From Mycolicibacterium hodleri (GTDB lineage: Bacteria > Actinomycetota > Actinomycetes > Mycobacteriales > Mycobacteriaceae), in the NCBI RefSeq assembly GCF_025822245.1, contig NZ_JACKTL010000019.1, positions 121,842 to 185,841 of the forward strand: 64,000 bases of DNA, written 5' to 3'. The position numbers and the translations under genes are program-made. Position 1 is the stretch's first letter. Every line of letters starts with the position of its first letter. Positions 45,424 through 53,897 of the stretch are shown here, in pieces. Below the pieces are notes generated by a model. That model worked only from the letters and a program-made list of their open reading frames with translations. It had not been told where the DNA came from and did not search any database.

Positions 45424-45849
45424 TCAGAATCCCGGAATGCCGAGTCCGGACAGGCCGGGCAGACCCATCTGAGCGCCCTGGCCGATCCAGTTGCCGTTGG
45501 CCAGCGACGCCATCATCGACGGGCAGTACATCGAGATCGCGATGCTGGTGAACAGGTTCGCCATCCCCGGTGACACCCCGTTGGTACCGCCCATCTGGGA
45601 GGCGACGGAGGCGAAGTCGCCGCCTGGTTTGACGAGCATGGGACAGATCGACTGCGCCATGCTCACGGCCATGTTCGGGTCGGCCACCGAGACGCCGGAG
45701 CCGGTGAGGGCGGCCAGGAATTGGTCGCTGACCGCGTCGGCTCGAGCCGTGGCAGGGGTGGCGCTCGCCGCAACGACGATGCCCACGGAAAGGGCCATCG
45801 CCATCGAAGCCTTCGCGGATACGTCGATCAAGCCGGTGATGACCGTCAT
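45424..45849 (-). CDS. Secreted DUF732-type protein
   Basis: A 141-residue exported protein with a signal peptide ending near ATPATARA (about residue 38), then a DUF732-like helical domain: DAVSDQFLAALTGSGVSVADPNMAVSMAQSICPML with one Cys, and SIAISMYCPSMMASLANGNW with the second, the usual disulfide of this mycobacterial family. The C-terminal tail is Gly/Leu/Pro-rich (GLPGLSGLGIPGF). Function unknown. ATG 45849 with a TAGGAGT site was preferred to 45870. Confidence 0.82.
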   Translation of the reverse strand: MTVITGLIDVSAKASMAMALSVGIVVAASATPATARADAVSDQFLAALTGSGVSVADPNMAVSMAQSICPMLVKPGGDFASVASQMGGTNGVSPGMANLFTSIAISMYCPSMMASLANGNWIGQGAQMGLPGLSGLGIPGF

Positions 45850-45883
45850 GGGTACTCCTAGGTTGATCACGAAAGCGAATCAC

Positions 45884-45930
45884 TGCTGTAACTTCTGGAA
45901 CAGTGCTCTACTTCTGTAACATTTGGAGCA
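45884..45930. promoter_or_regulatory. Imperfect 19-bp direct repeats upstream of the DUF732 gene
   Basis: TGCTGTAACTTCTGGAACA (45884-45902) and TTCTGTAACATTTGGAGCA (45912-45930) match at 15 of 19 positions with a 28-bp period, in an AT-rich patch 35-81 bp upstream of the DUF732 start. They may be two operator sites. The rest of the 295-bp gap (45931-46144) holds nothing else I recognise apart from the upstream region of the small gene at 46145. Confidence 0.4.
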
Positions 45931-46144
45931 CGACGCGGCCACGATTTGCACGCGGCGCGTTTCGCGAACGGGGTCCGCACGCAGTCGATGCGACACTGCC
46001 CGGCCCCCGCGAAACGCCCGACAGGTGCAATCCGCTTCGTGCGCAACGACATTCACCGCACTTCGCTGTGATCCGCACCGCACGGCACGGCCCCAGGACC
46101 ACCCCAACCCGGCGCACATTAGAAAACGATGAGAGGATTCGGAC

Positions 46145-46396
46145 GTGGACGAGGACGCCGGAAGCGCACAGGCGCTGGCCCTGCTGCGCGAGCTGCACGG
46201 GCACGTCGCCGGCCTCTCGCACAAACTCGCGGCCGCCGAGGCCCGGAGCCGCCGCGCCAGGGCACGCGGCAACACGCGCAAGGATCCCGTCACCAGCACC
46301 CTCCGGCGCGACCTGCACGAGGCCCACCGCCTGATCGACGGCCTGCATCAGCGGTACCCCACGCTCGCCCGAGACCGGTCGACGATCTCCAGCTGA
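46145..46396 (+). CDS. Small basic helical protein
   Basis: An 83-residue protein from a GTG preceded by AGAGGATTCG. It is strongly helical, with a Leu/Ala-rich first half (QALALLRELHGHVAGLSHKLAAAEARSRRARARG) that may be a coiled coil and an Arg-rich middle, then LRRDLHEAHRLIDGLHQRYPTLAR. Third codon positions are strongly GC-biased like the neighbours, which supports coding. No domain recognised; a nucleic-acid-associated role is conceivable but unproven. Confidence 0.55.
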   Translation: MDEDAGSAQALALLRELHGHVAGLSHKLAAAEARSRRARARGNTRKDPVTSTLRRDLHEAHRLIDGLHQRYPTLARDRSTISS

Positions 46397-46508
46397 TCTC
46401 CACACGACCTCCAAGCTCGGAGGTACCGCCGGGCAGCACCATTCATTCGAGTCACGAAGCACCACCAATCGGAAGATCTCCGAAGTGACCCGAACGAAGG
46501 GAGCGGTC

Positions 46509-46820
46509 ATGCGTACCGCATCGATCATCACCGCCGCCGTCGCCGCCGCCGCCATCGGAACCCTTGCGCTGCCGCCCATTTCGGCCAACGCCGCCGACTC
46601 GGCGATCGTCACCATCGGCCAGCTCAAGGCCCAGGGCTTCGACGTGCGGGTCGACCGCGTCGGGAGCGCCCCGCTGTCCCAGTGCGAGGTCACCGACGTC
46701 CGCAACCCGCAGGATCGCACCGAGTTCGTCCGGGTCGACCGGTTCGGCGGCCGTGACCGCGTCGTCCCCGTCGTGGTCGCCAGGACCGTCACGGTGTCGC
46801 TGGACTGCTCGTCGCGATAG
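46509..46820 (+). CDS. Secreted two-cysteine protein, paralog 3
   Basis: A 103-residue protein with a signal peptide (IITAAVAAAAIGTLALPPISANA, cleavage near residue 28) and a mature domain with ITIGQLKAQGFDVRVDRVGSAPLSQCEVTDVRNPQ and the C-terminal TVTVSLDCSSR. Same architecture as the pair at 34833 and 35238 but 11 kb away. ATG after GAAGGGAGCGG. It lies 79 bp upstream of the LLM oxidoreductase. Function unknown. Confidence 0.8.
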   Translation: MRTASIITAAVAAAAIGTLALPPISANAADSAIVTIGQLKAQGFDVRVDRVGSAPLSQCEVTDVRNPQDRTEFVRVDRFGGRDRVVPVVVARTVTVSLDCSSR

Positions 46821-46899
46821 CCCGCGCGCGGGGAATGCGACGGCGCATTCTGACGTCCTTCCTTGGGATTCCCCTCGGCGGTCGAACGAAGGAGTGCAC

Positions 46900-47757
46900 A
46901 TGCGCGTTGGAGTGGTCTTCCCCCAGACGGAGCTCGGCGCAGACGCCGGCGCGGTTCGCGCCTACGGCCAGCGCGTGGAGGAGCTCGGTTTCACCCACCT
47001 GCTGGCCTACGACCACGTGGTCGGCGCCGACCCCGCGGTCCACACCGGCTGGAACGGCCCGTACGACGTGCGCACGACGTTTCACGAGCCACTGGTGATG
47101 TTCGGCTTCCTCGCCGGGATCACCCACACGCTCGAATTGGTCACCGGCGTCGTCATCTTGCCGCAGCGCCAGACCGTGCTGGTGGCCAAGCAGGCCGCCG
47201 AGGTCGACCTGCTGAGCGGGGGTCGCCTGCGGCTGGGCGTCGGAATCGGCTGGAATGCCGTGGAATACGAGGCCCTCGGGCAGGACTTCGGCACCAGGGG
47301 CAAACGGTCCGCCGAACAGATCGAGCTGCTCCGCCGGCTCTGGACCGAACCGTCGGTCACCTTCGAGGGGACGTTCGACACGGTGATCGGCGCCGGACTG
47401 GCCCCGCTGCCGGCGCAGCGCCCGATCCCCATCTGGATCGGCGCCGCCTCGGCCGCCGGATACCGCCGGGCCGGACGGCTCGCCGACGGTTGGTTCCCGA
47501 TGATGGCACCGGGCCCGCAACTCGACGAGGCACTCGCCGAGATCGAGCGGGGTGCCACTGCCGCGGGTCGCGACCCGGCGTCCATCGGCATGGAGGCACG
47601 GGTGAAGTGGGCCGGCGACGACGACGCCGTCGCCGGGCAGATCGCGCAGTGGGCGGAGGTGGGCGCCACACACCTGTCGGTCGACACGATGGGCGCCGGC
47701 CTGACGCACACCGACCAGCACCTCGACGTGCTGGCCAGGGTCGCCGCGGCGCTGTAG
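46900..47757 (+). CDS. LLM-class F420-dependent oxidoreductase
   Basis: A 285-residue luciferase-like TIM-barrel protein: MRVGVVFPQTELGADAGAVRAYG, LLAYDHVVGADP, ELVTGVVILPQRQTVLVAKQAAEVDLLSGGRLRLGVGIGWN and RPIPIWIGAASAAGYRRAGRLADGWFPM. The GVGIGWN and LSGGRLRLG motifs are typical of mycobacterial F420-dependent LLM enzymes, which reduce or oxidise many substrates including prodrugs. Substrate unknown. ATG after GAAGGAG. Confidence 0.9.
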   Translation: MRVGVVFPQTELGADAGAVRAYGQRVEELGFTHLLAYDHVVGADPAVHTGWNGPYDVRTTFHEPLVMFGFLAGITHTLELVTGVVILPQRQTVLVAKQAAEVDLLSGGRLRLGVGIGWNAVEYEALGQDFGTRGKRSAEQIELLRRLWTEPSVTFEGTFDTVIGAGLAPLPAQRPIPIWIGAASAAGYRRAGRLADGWFPMMAPGPQLDEALAEIERGATAAGRDPASIGMEARVKWAGDDDAVAGQIAQWAEVGATHLSVDTMGAGLTHTDQHLDVLARVAAAL

Positions 47758-47809
47758 CCGGGCGCGGTTGCGCGCCGTCGGCGGGACCCACGGCTAGGCT
47801 CGGGGCGTC

Positions 47810-49591
47810 ATGACGAGACGTTGCTTGCCGTGGATTCTGGTCTGCGCCCTACTCTTCGGCTCGACGGGATGTTCGCTGTTCTCCAGCCCCGGCCCGCAAG
47901 ACGCCCTACGCGCGTTTGCCGATGCGCTCGGGCGCAAGGACGCCTCGGCGGCCGGCGCGACCACCGACGACCAGGGTGCCGCGACCGCCGCGATCACCTC
48001 GATGCTCAACGGCATGGGCAAGGACGCCACGCTGACGGTCGGCCTGTCGAAGCCAGGTGACGACGACAAGACCGGACGCCTGGCCTATTCGTGGTCGTTC
48101 GGGCCGAACAAGACGCTGACCTACGACGCGACGGCGACCGCCACCCAGTCGGGCGACGACTGGCGGGTGCACTGGGAGACGACGGTGCTCAACCCCAAGC
48201 TGCAACCCGGGATGACGTTCCAGTACAGCGACGACAAGAACTTCCTCACCCCGGTCACCGACCGGGACGGACAACCGTTGCTGACGTGGCAGACCATCGG
48301 CGTCGTCACCCTGACGCGCGAGCGCCTCGACTCCGCGGCCGCGCTGGCCAACGTCCTGCACGCGTTCGACGACACCATCACCGCGGAGTCGATTGCCGGA
48401 CAGTTCGCCGCGACGACCGACGATCGGGTGACCGTCGTCAAGCTGCGCCAAGACGACCTCGCGACGGTCCGCGACCAACTCGGGCAGATCGCCGGCGTGT
48501 CTGTGGCCGAGCAGGGCGCACTCCTCACGGCCAACCGCGACCTCTCCTCACCGGCGTTGGACGGCATGCAAGCCCTGTGGCAGAAGACGATCGACGCGTC
48601 GGCGGGGTGGTCGGTGACGCTGGTTGACGACAAGGGCCAGCCGACCGAACAGCTCGCCTCGACACCGCCCGGCGACACCCCGCCGATCCGCACCACGCTC
48701 GACCTCAGATTGCAGTCGTTGGCCCAGCAGGCCGTGGCCAACGAAGCCCGGCCCGCCGTGCTGGTGGCCATGTCGCCGTCGACCGGCGGCATCCTGGCTG
48801 CGGCGCAGAACGCGGCGGCCAACGCCCAAGGCCCGATCGCCTTCTCGGGTGCCTACCCGCCGGGGTCGACCTTCAAGACCATCACCACGGCAGCGGCGCT
48901 GCAGGCCGGCCTCGCGACGCCGGACACCCCCGAGGCCTGCCCAGGCACGGTGACCGTGGAGAACCGCACCATCCCGAACGAGGACGAATTCGACCTCGGC
49001 ACCGTGCCGCTGTCGACGGCGTTCGCGAAATCCTGCAACACGACGATGGCGGCGCTGGCCGACCAGCTGCCCGCCGACGCGCTGCCGAAGACGGCGCGCC
49101 TGTTCGGCATTGGCGTCGACTACGTCGTCCCCGGCCTGACCACCATCACCGGCAGCGTGCCCAACGCCGACACGCCGGCGCAGAAGGTGGAGAACGGGAT
49201 CGGCCAGGGCACGGTCACGGTGAGCCCGTTCGGGTTGGCGGTCGCCGAGGCCAGCCTGGGACACGGCTCGACCGTCACGCCGACCCTCGTCGTGGGGCAG
49301 ACCACGACGGCCGACACACCGTCGCAGCCCATTCCCGGCCCGGTCACCGACGACCTGCGCGCGATGATGCTGCAGACGGTGTCCGACGGCACGGCCACCG
49401 CCCTGCAGGACGTTCCGGGTCTCGGCGGCAAGACGGGCACGGCCGAGTTCGGCGACAACACCCATTCCCACGGCTGGTTCGCAGGCATCACCGGCGACAT
49501 CGCCTTCGCGACACTGGTGGTCGGTGGCGACACGTCCACCCCCGCCGTCGCGGTGTCCGGCGACTTCCTTCGTCCCGCCGTCGCGGGCTGA
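47810..49591 (+). CDS. Penicillin-binding lipoprotein (Rv2864c type)
   Basis: A 593-residue class B-like PBP. A lipoprotein signal (CALLFGSTGC, lipidated Cys about residue 21) is followed by an NTF2-like MecA-N domain (GPQDALRAFADALGRKDAS to about residue 130), a dimerisation domain, and a transpeptidase domain from about residue 300. Active-site motifs are complete: STFK in YPPGSTFKTITTAA, SCN in FAKSCNTTMAAL and KTGT in LGGKTGTAEFGD. The architecture agrees with Rv2864c, a beta-lactam-binding transpeptidase of peptidoglycan synthesis. TAGGCT at 47795-47800 predicts a nearly leaderless mRNA. Confidence 0.9.
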   Translation: MTRRCLPWILVCALLFGSTGCSLFSSPGPQDALRAFADALGRKDASAAGATTDDQGAATAAITSMLNGMGKDATLTVGLSKPGDDDKTGRLAYSWSFGPNKTLTYDATATATQSGDDWRVHWETTVLNPKLQPGMTFQYSDDKNFLTPVTDRDGQPLLTWQTIGVVTLTRERLDSAAALANVLHAFDDTITAESIAGQFAATTDDRVTVVKLRQDDLATVRDQLGQIAGVSVAEQGALLTANRDLSSPALDGMQALWQKTIDASAGWSVTLVDDKGQPTEQLASTPPGDTPPIRTTLDLRLQSLAQQAVANEARPAVLVAMSPSTGGILAAAQNAAANAQGPIAFSGAYPPGSTFKTITTAAALQAGLATPDTPEACPGTVTVENRTIPNEDEFDLGTVPLSTAFAKSCNTTMAALADQLPADALPKTARLFGIGVDYVVPGLTTITGSVPNADTPAQKVENGIGQGTVTVSPFGLAVAEASLGHGSTVTPTLVVGQTTTADTPSQPIPGPVTDDLRAMMLQTVSDGTATALQDVPGLGGKTGTAEFGDNTHSHGWFAGITGDIAFATLVVGGDTSTPAVAVSGDFLRPAVAG

Positions 49592-49595
49592 CGTC

Positions 49596-50840
49596 GTGCC
49601 CACCGCACCGTCGCGCCGTCGCGCGCTCTGGATCGGCGTCGCCGTCGCCGCCGTCCTCGGACTGGTCGTGGCGGTGTCACCGCTGGGCTTCGACGTCGTC
49701 GGGTCGGCGTGGGGCTCGCGGTCCGACGAGGCGCGGGACGAGCCCGTGCCGGTCGACGGGGCCCGGCTGGGCGGTTCAGAGCCCGGCAGCCTGGTCAGCG
49801 CCATGACGCTGTCCAAGTTCATGGCGGCCGCCAACCATCCCGACGTGCGCGCGGCACGGGTGGTCTACCGCTCCACCAACGGCGACACGGGCGCCCAGAC
49901 CACGGTCTCCGGCGCGGTGTTCACCCCCGGCCGCCCGCCGCCCCCGGGCGGCTGGCCGGTGATCGCGCTCGCGCACGGCACGACGGGGCTCGACGAGGAG
50001 TGTGCACCGTCGCTCACCCGCGACCTGTGGGGCCTGTCCCAACCGGTGCTCAATTACCTGGCCAACGGTTACGCCGTCGCCCTGCCCGACTACCAGGGCC
50101 TCGGCGAGGAGGGTGGACATCCCTACATGGACTCGAAGACCGCCGGCCTCAACGTGATCGACTCCGTCCGCGCCCTGCGGCAGGCGTTCCCCGGCGTCTC
50201 CGACCGGTGGCTGGCCTTCGGCGGGTCTCAGGGCGGCGGTGCGGCATGGGCCGCCGACGAGCTCGCGTCGGCGTACGCCCCGGAGCTCAATCTGGTCGGC
50301 GCCGTGGCCAACTCACCCGCGGCCGACCTCACCGGCGTGGTGACCAAGGCCCAGGACGACGCGCTGACCCCCGACCAGATGCCGCTGTTCCTGACCATCG
50401 TCGAGTCGGTGGCACGACTGCATCCCGACGTCGACCGCGGCGACTTCCGCTCCGATGCCGCGGCCACCTACTGGGTGCCGCTGCTGTCGTGCAACCCGGA
50501 CACCAGCACCTACCGCGCCGCCCAGAAGAAGCGCCTCACCCCAAGCGATTTCGCGCCGCGGACGCCCGCCGCCGCGGACCGTCTTCGCGCGGTGCTCTCC
50601 GGCTGGGCGCTGCCCCACGGCCCGTTGTCGGCACCGCTGTCGGTGGACTACGGCGCCGCCGACACGTTCGTCGACGCCCAGTGGACCACCGACGCAATCG
50701 CCCGCCAGTGCGCTCTCGGCGGGGTGATGCAGTGGGACCTGCAGCCCGGCAAGGGACACGGCGACGTCGACATCGCCAGCCAATTCACCTGGCTGGCCGA
50801 CAGATTCGCCGGCAAGCCGGCGGTCAACCAGTGCCCGTGA
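49596..50840 (+). CDS. Secretory lipase-family (LIP) alpha/beta hydrolase
   Basis: A 414-residue protein with an N-terminal membrane anchor or signal (ALWIGVAVAAVLGLVVAVSPLG, about residues 9-30) and an exported lipase domain: VIALAHGTTGLDEECAPS, ALPDYQGLGEEGGHPYM, the nucleophile Ser in LAFGGSQGGGAAWAADE, a likely Asp in YGAADTFVD and the His in GKGHGDVDIA. This is the fungal-type secretory lipase family (PF03583) found in many mycobacteria. Starts at GTG 49596, four bases after the PBP stop, so probably the same operon. No clear ribosome site. Confidence 0.83.
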   Translation: MPTAPSRRRALWIGVAVAAVLGLVVAVSPLGFDVVGSAWGSRSDEARDEPVPVDGARLGGSEPGSLVSAMTLSKFMAAANHPDVRAARVVYRSTNGDTGAQTTVSGAVFTPGRPPPPGGWPVIALAHGTTGLDEECAPSLTRDLWGLSQPVLNYLANGYAVALPDYQGLGEEGGHPYMDSKTAGLNVIDSVRALRQAFPGVSDRWLAFGGSQGGGAAWAADELASAYAPELNLVGAVANSPAADLTGVVTKAQDDALTPDQMPLFLTIVESVARLHPDVDRGDFRSDAAATYWVPLLSCNPDTSTYRAAQKKRLTPSDFAPRTPAAADRLRAVLSGWALPHGPLSAPLSVDYGAADTFVDAQWTTDAIARQCALGGVMQWDLQPGKGHGDVDIASQFTWLADRFAGKPAVNQCP

Positions 50841-50849
50841 CGCTTGCCG

Positions 50850-51626
50850 TCACACTCGGGCGCCGCCGTCCACCCGCAAGATCGCTCCCGTGACGTAGGA
50901 CGCCCGGTCGCTCAGCAGCCAGAGGGCGGCCTCCGCGACCTCCTCGGGCTGGGCCGCCCGCCGCAGGGGGGTCGCCGCGTTGAGTCGGTCGACAATCCCG
51001 GGACTCGCGGCGTCCCATTCCATGATCATCTCCGTCAGCGTCGATCCCGGCGCGATGGCGTTCACCCGAATTCCCTCCGGGCCGTAGGTGATCGCCGCCG
51101 ATTCGGTGAGACTGTTGACGGCGCGCTTCATGGCGCCGTAGGACGGCAGCTCCGGGTTGCCCGTCAGACTCCCGACGCTCGAGGTGTTGAGGATCGCACC
51201 GGTGCCGGCAGTCGCCCGGATCGCGGCGACCTGCGCCACCATCGCCAGGTAGACCCCCTTGAGGTTGACCTCGTACACCCGGTCGAAGTCGGCCTCGACG
51301 ACCCCGTCGAGCGGGCCGGGCGGCGAGATCGTCGCCCCGTTGTTGAACGCGACGTCGAGCCTGCCGAAGGCCGCCACGGTCGCGTCGACCGCGGCGCGGA
51401 CGCTCTGGCCGTCGGCGAGGTCGCACACGACGTACCGGGCGGATCCACCGGTGGCCACGATGTCGTCGGTGACGGCGGCGAGTTGGCTCTCGGTGCGAGC
51501 GGCCAGCATGACGTCGGCACCCTCCGTCGCGAACAGGCGAGCCGCGGCCGCTCCGATGCCGCGGCCCGCGCCACTGACGAAGGCGACCTTGTCGGCCAGC
51601 AATCCGGTTCTCTGCGTGGTGGTCAT
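50850..51626 (-). CDS. Short-chain dehydrogenase/reductase
   Basis: A 258-residue classical SDR: AFVSGAGRGIGAAAARLFA, NNGATI, LNTSSVGSLTGNPELPSYGAMKRAVNSLT with the catalytic Ser, Tyr and Lys, and the C-terminal DRASYVTGAILRVDGG. The Arg in MLAARTESQ suggests NADP. It is divergent from an XRE-family regulator with a perfect 10-bp inverted repeat in the 84-bp gap, so it is the likely target of that regulator. Its end is convergent with the lipase gene. Confidence 0.9.
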   Translation of the reverse strand: MTTTQRTGLLADKVAFVSGAGRGIGAAAARLFATEGADVMLAARTESQLAAVTDDIVATGGSARYVVCDLADGQSVRAAVDATVAAFGRLDVAFNNGATISPPGPLDGVVEADFDRVYEVNLKGVYLAMVAQVAAIRATAGTGAILNTSSVGSLTGNPELPSYGAMKRAVNSLTESAAITYGPEGIRVNAIAPGSTLTEMIMEWDAASPGIVDRLNAATPLRRAAQPEEVAEAALWLLSDRASYVTGAILRVDGGARV

Positions 51627-51656
51627 GGCTCCACCATGGGGGCGCGGCGCACTGCC

Positions 51657-51681
51657 AGCCAGGTACCGCTCGTACCTGGCT
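51657..51681. promoter_or_regulatory. Operator-like palindrome between SDR and XRE regulator
   Basis: AGCCAGGTAC (51657-51666) and GTACCTGGCT (51672-51681) form a perfect 10-bp inverted repeat with a five-base spacer. It lies 31 bp from both starts, overlapping where both promoters must be. Autoregulation by the divergent XRE protein with control of the SDR is the likely use. Confidence 0.6.
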
Positions 51682-51710
51682 ACGGCGACGGTGCGGCGCA
51701 CAATGGACGC

Positions 51711-52562
51711 GTGGACTCCCAAGAGCTCGGTGCGTTCCTGCGCACCCGCCGCGAGCGCATCAGCCCCGCCGACGTCGGGCTGCCCGCGGGCGCCAGGCGC
51801 CGCACGCCGGGGTTGCGCCGCGACGAGGTGGCACAGCTGGCCTTCATCTCCACCGAGTACTACACCCGCCTCGAGCAGGCCCGCTCGCCGCATCCCTCCC
51901 GCGAAGTGCTGGCCGGGTTGAGCCGCGCGCTGCGGCTCACCGACGCCGAGGGCGACCACCTGCACCGCCTGGCCGGCATCGAGCCCGCCGCCGCACCCGG
52001 TCCGCCGCGCGCCGTCCGTCAGAGCATCCTCGATCTGCTGCGGCGTCTGCCCCATGCCGCCGCAATCGTCGTCTCCGCCACCTACGAGGTGCTCGCGTGG
52101 AACGACCTGGCGTGCGCGCTGATGGAGGACTTCTCGGCGTTGCCCCGCCGCGATCGCAACCTTGCCCGTCGCGCCTTCCTCGGACCGCATCCCGAGGGCC
52201 GACGGCTCTACGGCGTGTCCGACGCCGACGAGTTCGCCAAAACCTGTGCGCTGCAGCTGCGCACGGCGGCGACGCGCTATCCCGACGATCCGGACACCAG
52301 TCAGCTAATCGCCGAATTGCACACGGGTAGCCGGGAATTCGCGGCCCTCTGGGACGCCCACGACGTGTGTGCGCGGCCCACGCTCTGCAAGACGTTCACC
52401 CATCCGACGGTCGGGCCGATCTCGGTGAACTGCGACGCGCTCGACCTCGCCGACCGCGACCAGCGGGTCGTCATCTACACCGCGGAGCCCGGCTCGCGAT
52501 CCGAGGAGGCGATGCGTCTGCTCTCGGTCGTGGGCACGCAGCGCATGGACGTGCCGGGCTGA
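51711..52562 (+). CDS. XRE-family regulator with MmyB-like C-terminal domain
   Basis: A 283-residue regulator. N-terminal helix-turn-helix: LGAFLRTRRERISPADVGLP, then RRTPGLRRDEVAQLAFISTEYYTRLEQARSPHPS (the hallmark of the MmyB-like subgroup). The C-terminal domain (AIVVSATYEVLAWNDLACALMEDFS, CKTFTHPTVGPISVNCDAL, YTAEPGSRSEEAMRLLSVVG) is the PAS-like MmyB ligand-binding domain that in relatives binds fatty acids. Such genes are regularly divergent from an SDR, as here. GTG start with CACAAT six bases upstream. Confidence 0.92.
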   Translation: MDSQELGAFLRTRRERISPADVGLPAGARRRTPGLRRDEVAQLAFISTEYYTRLEQARSPHPSREVLAGLSRALRLTDAEGDHLHRLAGIEPAAAPGPPRAVRQSILDLLRRLPHAAAIVVSATYEVLAWNDLACALMEDFSALPRRDRNLARRAFLGPHPEGRRLYGVSDADEFAKTCALQLRTAATRYPDDPDTSQLIAELHTGSREFAALWDAHDVCARPTLCKTFTHPTVGPISVNCDALDLADRDQRVVIYTAEPGSRSEEAMRLLSVVGTQRMDVPG

Positions 52563-52577
52563 GTATCGTGCCCCAGT

Positions 52578-53897
52578 ATGCCGACACCCCTGACGATCAT
52601 GTTCTGGCCGGAGTCGGCCTACGGGCCGACGAATCAGTGCATCGGCCTGGCCGCCATTCTGCGCGACCGGGGCCACACGATCGTCTTCGCGGCGGAGAGT
52701 TCGTGGGCGGGCAAGTTGGCGCCGCTGGGGTTCGTCGAGGAACTCGTCGACCTGGCGGAGCCGGAGCCGGCCGCAGCCGACGGTGACGCCGACGCCGGGA
52801 AGTTCTGGACCGACTTCATCGCCGAGACGGCACCGGAGTTCCGCAAGCCCACCGTCGAACAGCTGGAGTCGTTCGTCGCGCCCACCTACCAGGCGTTGAT
52901 CGACGGTGCGAAGTACTGCGAGCCACGGCTGCGCGAGATCATCGCCACGCACCGCCCCGACGTCGTCGTCGAGGACAACGTCGTGCTCTTTCCCGCGTTG
53001 GTGACCGCGGGGGCGCCGTTCGTGCGCATCGTGTCGTGCAGTCCGTTGGAGGTGCCGGGACCCGGTGTCCCACCGCCCTTCTCGGGGCTGCCGAGCGACG
53101 ATCCGGCACAGTGGCAGGCCTACCGCGACGAGTTCGACCGGACTCATCGCGCCATGTGGACGGACTTCGACTCGTGGGTTCGGGCTCAGGGCGCCGACGC
53201 GCTGCCCGAGCTGGAGTTCATGCCCCGCGACAATGCCGCCAACCTGTACGTCTACCCCGCCGAGGCCGACTACGTCGACGCCCGGCCGCTGGACGAGAGC
53301 TGGACCCGGATGGACTCCAGCGTGCGGGAGACCGACGGTGACTACCACGTGCCCGCCGAGGTGGCGGACCGCCCCGAGGACAGCGCCCTGATCTACCTGT
53401 CGCTCGGCTCCCTCGGCGGGGCCGACGTGGAACTCATGCGCCGGCTAGTCGAGGTCCTGGGCACCACCCGACACCGCTTCATCGTCAGCAAGGGGCCCCA
53501 GGCCGATCAGATCACGTTGCCCGACAACATGGTCGGAGCGCAGATGCTCCCGCAGACCAAGGTCATCCCCCAGGTGGACCTGGTGATCTCCCACGGCGGC
53601 AACAACACCACGACCGAGGCGCTGCACTTCGGCAAGCCGCTCATCGTGCTGCCGCTGTTCTGGGATCAATACGAAAACGCCCAGCGCGTCGACGAACTCG
53701 GGTTCGGGGTGCGGTTGGACACCTATTCCTTCGCCGACGCCGAGCTGACCGACGCCGTCGAACGGCTGCTCGCCGACACCGACCTGCGGGCCCGGTTGGA
53801 CGAGATGGGCGCCGCGATCCGTGACCGCGACGGACTACGCGTCGGCGCCGACGTCATCGAGCAGGTCGGCACGCGCCACCGAGACTCGGTTGACTGA
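52578..53897 (+). CDS. Glycosyltransferase family 1, MGT/UGT type
   Basis: A 439-residue GT-B glycosyltransferase. N-terminal acceptor half starts LTIMFWPESAYGPTNQCIGLAAILRDRGHTI; the donor half carries LIYLSLGSLGGADVELMRRLVEVL and the nucleotide-sugar motif LVISHGGNNTTTEALHFGKPLIVLPLFWDQYENAQRV. It would transfer a sugar from a UDP- or TDP-donor to a lipid, glycan or small molecule. TATCGT near 52564 predicts a very short or absent leader. Its stop overlaps the TTG start of the kinase-like gene, so a shared operon with aminosugar enzymes is likely. Confidence 0.87.
   Translation: MPTPLTIMFWPESAYGPTNQCIGLAAILRDRGHTIVFAAESSWAGKLAPLGFVEELVDLAEPEPAAADGDADAGKFWTDFIAETAPEFRKPTVEQLESFVAPTYQALIDGAKYCEPRLREIIATHRPDVVVEDNVVLFPALVTAGAPFVRIVSCSPLEVPGPGVPPPFSGLPSDDPAQWQAYRDEFDRTHRAMWTDFDSWVRAQGADALPELEFMPRDNAANLYVYPAEADYVDARPLDESWTRMDSSVRETDGDYHVPAEVADRPEDSALIYLSLGSLGGADVELMRRLVEVLGTTRHRFIVSKGPQADQITLPDNMVGAQMLPQTKVIPQVDLVISHGGNNTTTEALHFGKPLIVLPLFWDQYENAQRVDELGFGVRLDTYSFADAELTDAVERLLADTDLRARLDEMGAAIRDRDGLRVGADVIEQVGTRHRDSVD

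Noticed and set aside
46129..46488. Alternative 119-codon frame overlapping the small helical protein
   Set aside because: Arg/Pro-rich translation without helical pattern; the frame starting at GTG 46145 shows mycobacterial third-position GC bias and a ribosome-site-like sequence.
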